Assembly (NCBI GenBank): GCA_018821685.1
Contig: JAHJLO010000018.1
Span: forward strand, 1-8,966
Direction of reading: 5' to 3'
Source of the DNA: Patescibacteria group bacterium
GTDB lineage: Bacteria > Patescibacteriota > Minisyncoccia > Phycocordibacterales > UBA12079
Length of the DNA: 8,966 nucleotides
Each line of letters begins with the position of its first letter. The first letter of the stretch is position 1. A program made the translations under genes and the position numbers. Positions 1 to 5,002 of the stretch are shown piece after piece. The notes beneath the pieces were generated by a model. The model had not been told where the DNA came from, searched no databases, and saw only the letters and a list, made by a program, of their open reading frames with translations.

Positions 1-125
1 TGTTCGGAATTAAGAATATGGAGCGATTTTGCGGAAGCCAAAATCGCGCTTTGATTTTCGCCAAAACCCTTTCCGCCTACGGCGGAAGCTGTGAAATCCC
101 ATAATTCCCCCCAGCGTATGGAAAC
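1..125 (+). repeat. Left copy of perfect 125-bp inverted repeat
   Basis: Every base pairs with 1655-1531. The repeat contains nested palindromes: GCGATTTTG (23-31) with CAAAATCGC (39-47), and TTCCGCC (71-77) with GGCGGAA (81-87) around a TAC loop. It also contains the GTG and ATG candidate starts (91, 118) of the recombinase. It begins at base 1 of the window, so its true outer limit is unknown. Confidence 0.95.
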
Positions 126-1686
126 AACTCAAACCAAAACTAAATGCGTTCTCTATGCTCGCAAGAGTACCGAGGAAGACGACCAGCAAATCATGTCTAT
201 CGAGGCACAGCTTTTTGAGTTACGCGAATATGCGAGCAGAGAACGCATTGAAATCATAAAAGTATTTACGGAAGCGAAAAGCGCAAAGAAGCCCGGGCGA
301 GACGGTTTTGCCAAAATGATTGAGTATATTGAAAAATCTCCCGAACCTTTGGGAATATTATCTTGGCACCCCGACCGTCTCGCCCGTAATTCTGTTGATG
401 GCGGAAAAATTATCTATCTCATAGACATCAACAGAATTGCTTCTTTACGCTTTCCGCAGTTTTGGTTTGAGCCAACTCCGCAAGGGAAATTCATGTTGCA
501 AGTGGCGTTCGGCCAATCCAAATATTTTTCTGACAACTTGGTTGAAAATGTGAAGCGTGGTATCCGCCAAAAAATCCGCCGTGGTGAATGGCTAACGCTC
601 GCTCCTTTCGGATATGTGAATAATTTGAAAACAAAAAATATTGAACCTGACAAAGTGAAATCTCGTATCATCAAGCGAGCGTTTGAGGAATACGCCACGG
701 GAACATATACGCTCAAATCTCTAGCGGATTTTTTGGCGGATCACGGCGTTGTTCAGAAAAAAGGAACGCCATTTGCCAAAGTTTCCGTTGTGAAAATGCT
801 CACTAATCGCGCGTACTTGGGATTTATCAAACATCGCGGTGAATGGCACAACGGAAACTTTGAGCCAATTCTTTCTCCGACACTGTTTGAAGCAGTCCAA
901 AAGGTGCTCACTTCGCGCAAGAAGCCGAGAAAGTCCAAGATTGCGCTTCCGTTCGCATTTACGGGGTTTGCAAAGTGTGGCGAGTGCGGCTGTGCGATTA
1001 CGGCTCAATATGCCACCAATCGTTTTGGCACACGCTACACTTACTATCGTTGCACCAAGAAAAATGGAAGGTGCGCACAGCCGTATACGCAAGAAAAGGT
1101 ACTCGCCACACAATTGCAAACACTGCTTCAATCAGTGTCGCTTCCTTTTTCTGAAATTGAAAAAATGGACAAGCAGGTTACTGCTTGGGAAAACGAATCA
1201 ATTTCTGAAAAAGGAAATGTTGCCAAAAATTTGAAAGAGAAGATTCGAGCAAACGAAGAAAAACTGAATAAGCTCGTTTCAGTTTTTCTTGACGGCGATA
1301 TTGAAAGAGAAATGTATCTACAACGCAAAGACCTGCTCATGCGTGAAAAAGCGGGTTTGCTCGAATCAGAAACAAATTTTGGGCAACAGAGAAAGAATTG
1401 GGTCGAACCCTTGCGGAGTTTCGTTTTGTCCTTGAAACAAGCGGCCGATTTAGAAAAAACTTACAATCACTTGGAATGGAAGAAGTTTTTTCAGAAAATC
1501 GGCTCTAACCCTGAAATCAAGGACAAAACGGTTTCCATACGCTGGGGGGAATTATGGGATTTCACAGCTTCCGCCGTAGGCGGAAAGGGTTTTGGCGAAA
1601 ATCAAAGCGCGATTTTGGCTTCCGCAAAATCGCTCCATATTCTTAATTCCGAACAAGTTACTACTGGTGCCGAGGAGAGGACTTGA
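91..1686 (+). CDS. Large serine recombinase (site-specific recombinase, resolvase/invertase superfamily)
   Basis: Predicted to cut and rejoin DNA at specific sites through a covalent serine intermediate. The N-terminal resolvase catalytic domain spans residues 17-155: YARKST holds the likely nucleophile Ser26 with Arg24, and DRLARN (95-100) is the conserved arginine motif. A recombinase domain follows at about 165-265. A zinc ribbon has Cys296, Cys299, Cys321 and Cys328, and a charged coiled-coil-like stretch spans about 370-440, as in large serine integrases. The 531-aa length suits that class. GTG at 91 is the longest start. ATG at 118 (residue 10, METTQ...) is equally plausible because the catalytic strand begins soon after and neither start has a clear ribosome site. 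Both starts lie in the left inverted repeat. The last ~50 residues come from the right repeat and antisense tRNA-Leu and are probably not a folded domain. The exact substrate site is unknown. Confidence 0.93.
   Translation: MKSHNSPQRMETTQTKTKCVLYARKSTEEDDQQIMSIEAQLFELREYASRERIEIIKVFTEAKSAKKPGRDGFAKMIEYIEKSPEPLGILSWHPDRLARNSVDGGKIIYLIDINRIASLRFPQFWFEPTPQGKFMLQVAFGQSKYFSDNLVENVKRGIRQKIRRGEWLTLAPFGYVNNLKTKNIEPDKVKSRIIKRAFEEYATGTYTLKSLADFLADHGVVQKKGTPFAKVSVVKMLTNRAYLGFIKHRGEWHNGNFEPILSPTLFEAVQKVLTSRKKPRKSKIALPFAFTGFAKCGECGCAITAQYATNRFGTRYTYYRCTKKNGRCAQPYTQEKVLATQLQTLLQSVSLPFSEIEKMDKQVTAWENESISEKGNVAKNLKEKIRANEEKLNKLVSVFLDGDIEREMYLQRKDLLMREKAGLLESETNFGQQRKNWVEPLRSFVLSLKQAADLEKTYNHLEWKKFFQKIGSNPEIKDKTVSIRWGELWDFTASAVGGKGFGENQSAILASAKSLHILNSEQVTTGAEERT
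1531..1655 (-). repeat. Right copy of perfect 125-bp inverted repeat
   Basis: This is the exact reverse complement of 1-125. It lies inside the recombinase reading frame and encodes residues 481 to about 522, so the repeat is translated in this orientation. It carries the same two hairpins as the left copy. Identity over 125 bp implies recent duplication, gene conversion, or constraint as a recombination or structural site. Confidence 0.95.
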
Positions 1687-1749
1687 ACCTCCATGAGTTA
1701 CCTCGCTAGCTCCTAAGGCTAGTGCGTCTACCAATTTCGCCACCTCGGC
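1665..1749 (-). tRNA. tRNA-Leu (anticodon UAG)
   Basis: On the minus strand a class II tRNA folds completely. The acceptor GCCGAGG starts at 1749 and pairs with CCTCGGC (1675-1669), followed by discriminator A and an encoded CCA (1667-1665). The anticodon stem CTAGC/GCTAG encloses loop CTTAGGA, giving anticodon UAG for CUA codons. The T-arm reads GGTTCAAGTCC. The serine recombinase frame runs antisense into it and stops at 1686, overlapping 22 bp. The tRNA promoter must lie in 1750-1843, shared divergently with htpX; I see no convincing -35/-10 pair there for the minus strand. Confidence 0.95.
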
Positions 1750-1831
1750 ATACTATTCTATTTGTCTTTAAAACTTCTAAACACAACAAGTATGATATCA
1801 TTTATACTTTATAAATTCAACATAATTATGG

Positions 1832-1844
1832 TAATATACTTTTA
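1832..1844 (+). promoter_or_regulatory. -10 element of htpX; probable leaderless start
   Basis: TAATAT at 1832-1837 ends 6 bp before the htpX ATG at 1844, where a sigma-70-type transcript would be expected to begin. There is no Shine-Dalgarno sequence upstream. The simplest reading is a leaderless mRNA starting at or next to the A of the ATG. No good -35 is present (1809-1814 is TTATAA-like at best). Confidence 0.5.
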
Positions 1845-2725
1845 TGTCATCCTTATATCAAAATAAAGCAAAAAATATTTCTAAGACTTGGTTTCTAATG
1901 ATTATTTTTTTTGTGGTTGTAATCGCTATTGGATTTGTTTTTAGTCAGATTATGGAAGATTCAAATATTTTATATTTTGCCGTCATCTTTAGTCTTTTAA
2001 TGAACTTTTTTAGTTATTGGTTTTCTGACAAGGTTGTGTTAAAAATGTCTGGAGCAAAATTAGCGGATAAAAATGAAAACTTTGAGCTCTACGGTATCGT
2101 TCAAAATCTTTCCATGAAAGCTCGATTGCCGATGCCTAAATTGTATATAATAAGTGATTCTTCTCCCAATGCTTTTGCAACAGGTAGAAATGCAAAAAAT
2201 TCAGCTGTTGCTGTCACCACTGGCTTGTTAAATATTTTAGAAAAAAATGAACTGGAAGGTGTTATTGCTCACGAGCTTTCTCACATCGGTAATCGAGATA
2301 TTTTGCTTTCAACCATCGTCGTTGTTTTGGTTGGTTTTGTGGCTCTTTTGGCTGATTGGTTTAGATGGTCTTTGATTTTTGGAGGTAGTCGTGATTCAGA
2401 TAGTGGAGGTTCAAATATTATGGCCGTAATTGGCGTTGTTTTGGCTATTTTGGCACCCATTGCAGTAACATTGATACAGTTAGCCATATCTAGAAAAAGA
2501 GAGTTTTTGGCGGATTCTTCAGGGGCTCTTCTAACTTCTAATCCTAGAGGTTTGGCGGATGCTTTAAAAAAAATATCAGGTAGTGGAATTCAATTAAAGA
2601 AAGCTAATAGAGCCACAGCTCATATGTATATTTCAAATCCTTTCAAAGGTAAAAGTATGGTTAAAATGTTTATGACTCACCCACCTGTGGAAGAAAGAGT
2701 TGAGGCTTTAATAGGTGGAAAATAA
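1844..2725 (+). CDS. htpX: HtpX family M48 membrane zinc metalloprotease
   Basis: Membrane-bound endopeptidase of the M48B (HtpX) family, expected to degrade damaged or misfolded membrane proteins with its active site on the cytoplasmic face. The zinc site is HELSH (His143, Glu144, His147), with the third ligand Glu220 in EFLAD (ExxxD). Hydrophobic segments lie near residues 16-34, 42-62, 155-173 and 192-216, the usual HtpX layout of two N-terminal helices and two after the HExxH helix. The conserved NAFATGR segment precedes the catalytic helix, and the C-terminal MFMTHPPVEERVEAL block is typical. The 293-aa length is normal. Start 1844 fits the -10 placement and the N-terminal cytoplasmic tail. 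The next gene begins one base after the stop, so the two are co-transcribed. How it is induced cannot be seen; no CIRCE or sigma-32-like site was noticed. Confidence 0.96.
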   Translation: MSSLYQNKAKNISKTWFLMIIFFVVVIAIGFVFSQIMEDSNILYFAVIFSLLMNFFSYWFSDKVVLKMSGAKLADKNENFELYGIVQNLSMKARLPMPKLYIISDSSPNAFATGRNAKNSAVAVTTGLLNILEKNELEGVIAHELSHIGNRDILLSTIVVVLVGFVALLADWFRWSLIFGGSRDSDSGGSNIMAVIGVVLAILAPIAVTLIQLAISRKREFLADSSGALLTSNPRGLADALKKISGSGIQLKKANRATAHMYISNPFKGKSMVKMFMTHPPVEERVEALIGGK

Positions 2726-2726
2726 T

Positions 2727-3362
2727 ATGAAAATCTTTGCGCACAGAGGTTGGTCGGTTGGGGAGAAAGAAAATTCACTATCGTCTTTTCAAAAAGCTGT
2801 TGAAAATGGCGTAGATGGTATTGAAATTGATGTTAGATGGTCTCCTAATAAAGATAGGTTAATAATTTCTCATGATCCTGATATATCAGGAGAAGCTTTA
2901 GGGCTAGAGGAAGGTTTAATTTTCCTATCTGATAAAAATTTAGATATTTTAGTTGAAATGAAGGAATACGATGAAAAACTTTTCTTGCAAATGGTTGATT
3001 TGTTTAAAAAATATTCTTTAAAAGAAAAAATCGTGGTTTTTGGTTTTAAAAAAGTAGCAAAAAAATTTCCTTGGGGAAAAACTGATATAAAATTAGGAAT
3101 AATCTCTATATTTCCTTGGAGTATAAGAAGCGATATTAAAAAATTTAATCCTAGTTTTGTGTTGATGGGATGGGATTATAACTGGTGGACGAGACCCTTG
3201 TTTAAAATGGTTTGGACGTTTCTTTCTTTATCAAATTTATGTAAAAATAATAAGGAGACATGTTTTGTTGTTGGAATTGCAAATTGCGAAGCTGATTACA
3301 ATTGGCTATGCAAACAAAATGGTTTATACTGTTGTACTGTAGATAAACCATTTGAGTGGTAA
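2727..3362 (+). CDS. Glycerophosphodiester phosphodiesterase family protein
   Basis: A GDPD-family TIM-barrel enzyme, expected to hydrolyse glycerophosphodiesters (lipid headgroup breakdown products) to glycerol-3-phosphate and an alcohol. Diagnostic residues are His6-Arg7 in FAHRGW, Glu15-Asn16, Glu33-Asp35 in EIDVR, and His49 in SHDP, in the family's usual order. No signal peptide is visible, so it is likely cytoplasmic. At 211 residues it is shorter than typical GDPDs (about 240-250), and the C-terminal half is Trp/Phe-rich and divergent, so exact substrate is uncertain. ATG 2727 is chosen over the in-frame GTG at 2715: it has AGGTGGA at 2713-2719 as ribosome site and starts the barrel's first strand directly. 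The 1-nt gap after htpX implies translational coupling. Confidence 0.87.
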   Translation: MKIFAHRGWSVGEKENSLSSFQKAVENGVDGIEIDVRWSPNKDRLIISHDPDISGEALGLEEGLIFLSDKNLDILVEMKEYDEKLFLQMVDLFKKYSLKEKIVVFGFKKVAKKFPWGKTDIKLGIISIFPWSIRSDIKKFNPSFVLMGWDYNWWTRPLFKMVWTFLSLSNLCKNNKETCFVVGIANCEADYNWLCKQNGLYCCTVDKPFEW

Positions 3363-3380
3363 TTAAAATTTAAGCTAAAA

Positions 3381-3436
3381 GGAAGAGATGGTTGAGTGGA
3401 TGAAGGGCGGTGGAGCACTGAATCTGACCGAAGGGA
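3381..3436 (+). pseudogene. tRNA-Ser-like 5'-half remnant
   Basis: The segment from 3381 aligns by eye with the acceptor and D-arm of the intact tRNA-Ser at 3521: GGAAGAGATGGTTGAGTGG against GGAGAGATGGCTGAGTGG. It then loses similarity; there is no matching anticodon loop, no T-arm and no 3' acceptor strand complementary to GGAAGAG. It runs into a stable hairpin with a T-rich tail. It is either a broken tRNA-Ser gene or a small RNA with a tRNA-like 5' domain; the sequence does not decide. Confidence 0.4.
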
Positions 3437-3480
3437 AGTGGGATTAAGGTTTCCTTAAGCCACTCGTTGTTTTGTTAAGT
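3437..3480 (+). terminator. Hairpin with T-rich tail after the tRNA-like remnant
   Basis: AGTGG (3437-3441) pairs with CCACT (3460-3464), and inside it TTAAGG (3444-3449) pairs with CCTTAA (3453-3458) around TTT. A T-rich run follows. GAGTGG at 3394-3399 could compete for CCACTC (3460-3465). It probably ends the htpX-GDPD message or a small RNA starting near 3381. Confidence 0.5.
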
Positions 3481-3520
3481 TTAAAAAGATATCGGAAATA
3501 GTATATTATTCATAAATATT

Positions 3521-3605
3521 GGAGAGATGGCTGAGTGGCTTAAGGTGCTCGCTTGGAAAGCGAGTGTGGGGCAACCCACCGCAGGTTCGAATCCTGTTCT
3601 CTCCG
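3521..3605 (+). tRNA. tRNA-Ser (anticodon GGA)
   Basis: A complete class II tRNA: acceptor GGAGAGA (3521-3527) pairs with TCTCTCC (3598-3604), discriminator G at 3605. Anticodon stem CTCGC/GCGAG holds loop TTGGAAA, so the anticodon is GGA (UCC/UCU codons). The long variable arm is GTGGG-GCAA-CCCAC, and the T-arm is CAGGTTCGAATCCTG. CCA is not encoded (CAA follows), unlike the tRNA-Leu here, so a CCA-adding enzyme is needed. Possible -10 TATTAT at 3504-3509 without a clear -35. A strong terminator follows at 3608. Confidence 0.97.
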
Positions 3606-3676
3606 CAACAACTAAAAAACAATCCTGACCAAGGGATTGTTTTTTAGTTGTCGACGCAGGAGAACAGGATTCGAAC
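3585..3676. repeat. tRNA-Ser 3'-end segment and its inverted copy
   Basis: GTTCGAATCCTGTTCTC in the tRNA-Ser T-arm/acceptor (3585-3601) recurs as a perfect 17-bp reverse complement at 3660-3676, with the terminator hairpin nested between. The same inverted copy also pairs over 15 bp (3660-3674) with a further copy at 3800-3814. Confidence 0.92.
3608..3651. terminator. Terminator of tRNA-Ser, symmetrical
   Basis: A perfect 18-bp stem, 3608-3625 with 3634-3651, around an 8-nt loop. The arms carry A6 and T6 runs, so it could work in both directions. It starts three bases after the end of the mature tRNA. Confidence 0.88.
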
Positions 3677-3815
3677 GAGAGCGAATTTATTTTTTCGTAG
3701 CGTTTAGCGGAGAAAAAATTTGAGCGACGGGCCTGCGAGTTCTTAACGAAAATGAGTCGTAACGAAGTGAAGACGAAATTTTTGTTTAGAACTGGAAGGT
3801 CGAATCCTGTTCTCT
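3660..3815. repeat. tRNA-Ser-edged palindromic repeat, unit 1
   Basis: The unit is bounded by a 15-bp inverted repeat of the tRNA-Ser 3' end (3660-3674 and 3800-3814). Inside are an A/T hairpin around 3690-3718 with the loop motif CGTAGCGTTTAGCGG, and a second stem from 3739-3753 with 3778-3792 (one mismatch, one G-T pair). A GAGCGACGGG...GCGAG linker separates the two. This architecture recurs at 4403-4556 and 4557-4691. No open reading frame of note lies here. Confidence 0.7.
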
Positions 3816-3880
3816 AATAAAGATCGAAAAAACTCATAATTAATGAGGTTCGAATGTCGTCCACCCAGCGGAGCAAAGTA

Positions 3881-3909
3881 TTGACACCACCGAGAGGTGG
3901 TGTTATTCT
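3881..3909 (+). promoter_or_regulatory. Extended -10 promoter with embedded operator-like palindrome
   Basis: TTGACA (3881-3886), a 17-bp spacer and TGT-TATTCT (extended -10, 3901-3909) drive the 83-aa gene. The spacer is almost wholly a perfect palindrome: ACACCACC (3884-3891), GAGA, GGTGGTGT (3896-3903), reaching into both promoter elements. That is where a repressor operator would sit. The expected transcript start is near 3916, leaving about 66 nt of leader. Confidence 0.7.
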
Positions 3910-3981
3910 ATTGTCAGGAAAAAGATTTTTGAATTTTTAGTAAAAAATAGAAGAATACCATCTTCAATAAGGAGAAAAAGA

Positions 3982-4233
3982 ATGACACAACTATGGATTT
4001 CAACAAACGGTAGCGTAACTGAAAGAAAGGAAGTTAAAGATATCAAAGTTCGGGTAATTAAGCAGCATAGATTAAAGATACCTGGTTTTCTCGAGAAGAC
4101 CAAAAATCTCGAATTTGATGTAATAATAAAGCGAGAAGGTGGTTATGATGTAAACTTAGCCCCTCTTGGACACCCAGAAGAATGGGGTTTTATGTACGAT
4201 GATGAGGTTGAGGAAATAAACCCAACTGAATAA
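3982..4233 (+). CDS. Orphan 83-aa hypothetical protein
   Basis: I do not recognise a family. The 83-residue protein is soluble, without signal peptide or membrane segment. The N-terminal half is basic (VKDIKVRVIKQHRLKIPGF), and the C-terminal end is acidic (YDDEVEEINPTE). Alternating hydrophobic stretches suggest a small beta-rich fold. It is probably real: the ribosome site AAGGAGA (3969-3975) lies at good spacing, the promoter at 3881 is strong, and a terminator follows at 4257, making it a self-contained single-gene unit. It sits in the middle of the tRNA-Ser-derived repeat cluster with no functional neighbour. Regulation through the palindrome in its promoter spacer is likely but inferred. 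Confidence 0.78.
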   Translation: MTQLWISTNGSVTERKEVKDIKVRVIKQHRLKIPGFLEKTKNLEFDVIIKREGGYDVNLAPLGHPEEWGFMYDDEVEEINPTE

Positions 4234-4256
4234 ACTATTCCGCCTGAACAAAATTG

Positions 4257-4290
4257 AGCTCAACAGCAACATTCGTTGGGCTTTTTTTAT
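4257..4290 (+). terminator. Terminator of the 83-aa gene
   Basis: AGCTCAAC (4257-4264) pairs with GTTGGGCT (4275-4282; one G-T pair), followed directly by a T7 tract. The overlapping palindrome TTGAGCTCAA (4254-4263) is an alternative pairing. Confidence 0.82.
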
Positions 4291-4349
4291 TCCTCACTCC
4301 CTACTTTCAACAATATAGAGGTTCGAACTTCATCCATTAATCCCCGCAA

Positions 4350-4393
4350 CGACAGAAGAAAACACCGGCCTAAGCTGGTGTTTTCTTCTGTCG
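4350..4393. terminator. Long perfect hairpin after a CCGCAAC tRNA-end motif
   Basis: CGACAGAAGAAAACACC (4350-4366) pairs perfectly with 4377-4393, extended by a G-T and two G-C pairs to a CTAA loop. Like the tRNA-Ser terminator it directly follows the tRNA-trailer motif CCGCAAC, and just upstream (4319-4333) is a T-arm-like GAGGTTCGAACTTC. It looks like the terminator of a tRNA gene whose body has decayed. Confidence 0.6.
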
Positions 4394-4402
4394 TCACGTT
4401 CG

Positions 4403-4556
4403 AGAGACAGGATTCGAAAAGCGCAGGCAAAGAAAAGTTTTGAAAAAACTTTTCAATTTGTCGAGCTGGGGTCGCGAGCACTTAGTCTTTTGGAGTTCGT
4501 AGCGTAGCGGAGAGCGAACAAAAGACTTAGTGACTTGTGACCGAATCCTGTTCTCT
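4403..4556. repeat. tRNA-Ser-edged palindromic repeat, unit 2
   Basis: The unit is edged by ACAGGATTCG (4407-4416) and its complement CGAATCCTGT (4542-4551), continuing into TCTCTCCGC as in the tRNA. Inside are hairpin 1 (4432-4441 with 4445-4454, 10 perfect bp), a GAGCTGGGGTCGCGAGC linker, and hairpin 2 (CACTTAGTCTTTTG 4479-4492 with 4519-4532, 14 perfect bp). The loop of hairpin 2 has the motif TTCGTAGCGTAGCGGAGA, shared with unit 1. Confidence 0.75.
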
Positions 4557-4691
4557 CCGCAACGACAGAAGAAAAGAAAAATTTTCAAATTTTTCACCTT
4601 TCCGAGCCGCGTCCAGCGATACTTAGGCTTTTTTGAAACACGAAGTGTTTTGAAAAAGACTTAGTAATCGCGGGACGAATCCTGCTTTATC
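4557..4691. repeat. tRNA-Ser-edged palindromic repeat, unit 3
   Basis: It adjoins unit 2 and repeats its order: A/T hairpin 1 (4576-4584 with 4587-4595), a CGAGCCGCGTCCAGCGA linker, then a 22-position hairpin 2 (4620-4641 with 4645-4666) with two mismatches and two G-T pairs, starting with ACTTAGGC and closing with GACTTAGT. It ends in a degraded tRNA edge, CGAATCCTGCTTTATC (4676-4691). Confidence 0.72.
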
Positions 4692-4696
4692 TAAAA

Positions 4697-4760
4697 TAGA
4701 GGAAGCGAAATTTTTACTTAGAACCGAAAGATGAATCCTCTTCTCTCCCCAACTAAAAAA
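4697..4760 (+). repeat. Degraded repeat unit 4
   Basis: Only the right part remains: GAGGAAGCGAAATTTTTACTTAGAAC, as in unit 1's right arm, then GAATCCTCTTCTCTCC (4733-4748) and CCAACTAAAAAAACC, which resembles the trailer of the intact tRNA-Ser. Confidence 0.55.
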
Positions 4761-4864
4761 ACCGGAAAAACACAGACTTAGAAAATTTTTTTTAATCTTA
4801 ACATAATTTTTCTTTTGATTTTATTTTTTCCCAAAATCTAAAATCAAGTATTTTTAGGCTTAAA

Positions 4865-4892
4865 TTGACATTAAAAATTTACAAAATATTTT
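4865..4892 (+). promoter_or_regulatory. Possible upstream promoter of the reductase
   Basis: TTGACA (4865-4870), 16 bp, TATTTT (4887-4892). The -35 is perfect and the -10 is weak. It would give a leader of about 100 nt. Confidence 0.4.
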
Positions 4893-4924
4893 ATCTATTT
4901 TCTAAAGTACTATCCACAGCAATT

Positions 4925-4954
4925 TTGAGAAGAAAAGGAGTAAAATTGTAGTAT
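4925..4954 (+). promoter_or_regulatory. Possible proximal promoter of the reductase
   Basis: TTGAGA (4925-4930), 18 bp, TAGTAT (4949-4954). The same TAGTATAT-type -10 is used before rplU. It would give a leader of about 40 nt. Confidence 0.4.
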
Positions 4955-5002
4955 ATTGATTTTATAAAAAATTCAAAATTATTAATAATTTAGGCTAAAA
5001 AA

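Larger units (their letters stand above)
1..1655. mobile_element. Serine recombinase cassette with 125-bp terminal inverted repeats
   Basis: A single recombinase gene is enclosed by inverted repeats at 1-125 and 1531-1655. They are identical at all 125 positions and diverge at 126/1530. The cassette is visibly richer in G+C than the rest of the window, and its gene uses CGC/CGT arginine codons where htpX and the reductase mostly use AGA, which suggests acquisition by transfer. Its right edge lies 9 bp from the encoded CCA of a tRNA-Leu gene, and tRNA 3' ends are common integration sites. No direct-repeat attachment site can be identified because the left flank lies outside the window. It could be an integrated element, an invertible segment, or partly an assembly fold-back. 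Confidence 0.65.
4344..4575 (+). repeat. 19-bp direct repeat (4344-4362 and 4557-4575)
   Basis: CCGCAACGACAGAAGAAAA occurs identically at both positions. The first copy runs into the complete hairpin at 4350. The second follows a copy of the tRNA-Ser 3' end and has lost the opposing arm. This supports duplication and decay of a tRNA-tail-plus-terminator block. Confidence 0.85.
4234..5002. other. Gene-free spacer, 769 bp
   Basis: From left to right it holds a terminator, tRNA-end-plus-hairpin block, palindromic units 2-4, then about 240 bp of very AT-rich leader in front of the reductase with two possible promoters. I find no credible protein gene on either strand; the open frames at 4287-4597 minus are readings of the palindromes. 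Confidence 0.7.

Noticed and set aside
839..1234. Plus and minus open frames inside the recombinase
   Set aside because: They overlap a clearly functional recombinase domain and zinc ribbon and have no ribosome sites.
1552..1743. Minus-strand open frame of 63 codons beginning MAKLVDALALGASE
   Set aside because: It is the tRNA-Leu gene and the inverted repeat read as protein; this N-terminus is a typical false translation of tRNA-Leu.
2715..2726. GTG at 2715 as start of the phosphodiesterase
   Set aside because: It lies inside the ribosome site AGGTGGA; ATG 2727 has proper spacing and begins the conserved KIFAHRGW strand.
3381..3475. Selenocysteine tRNA
   Set aside because: No UCA anticodon, no closed acceptor stem and no T-arm; UGA acts as an ordinary stop in two genes of the window.
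4287..4597. Minus-strand open frames of 64 and 67 codons
   Set aside because: They are translations of the palindromic repeats, with no ribosome site and low-complexity composition.
3585..4760. CRISPR array
   Set aside because: Repeat copies are inverted as well as direct, unevenly spaced, internally palindromic and degenerate; there are no uniform spacers and no cas genes.
4760..5002. NrdR boxes or a cobalamin riboswitch in the reductase leader
   Set aside because: I found no paired 16-bp NrdR-type palindromes and no B12-box-like GCCACTG; the leader is simply AT-rich.
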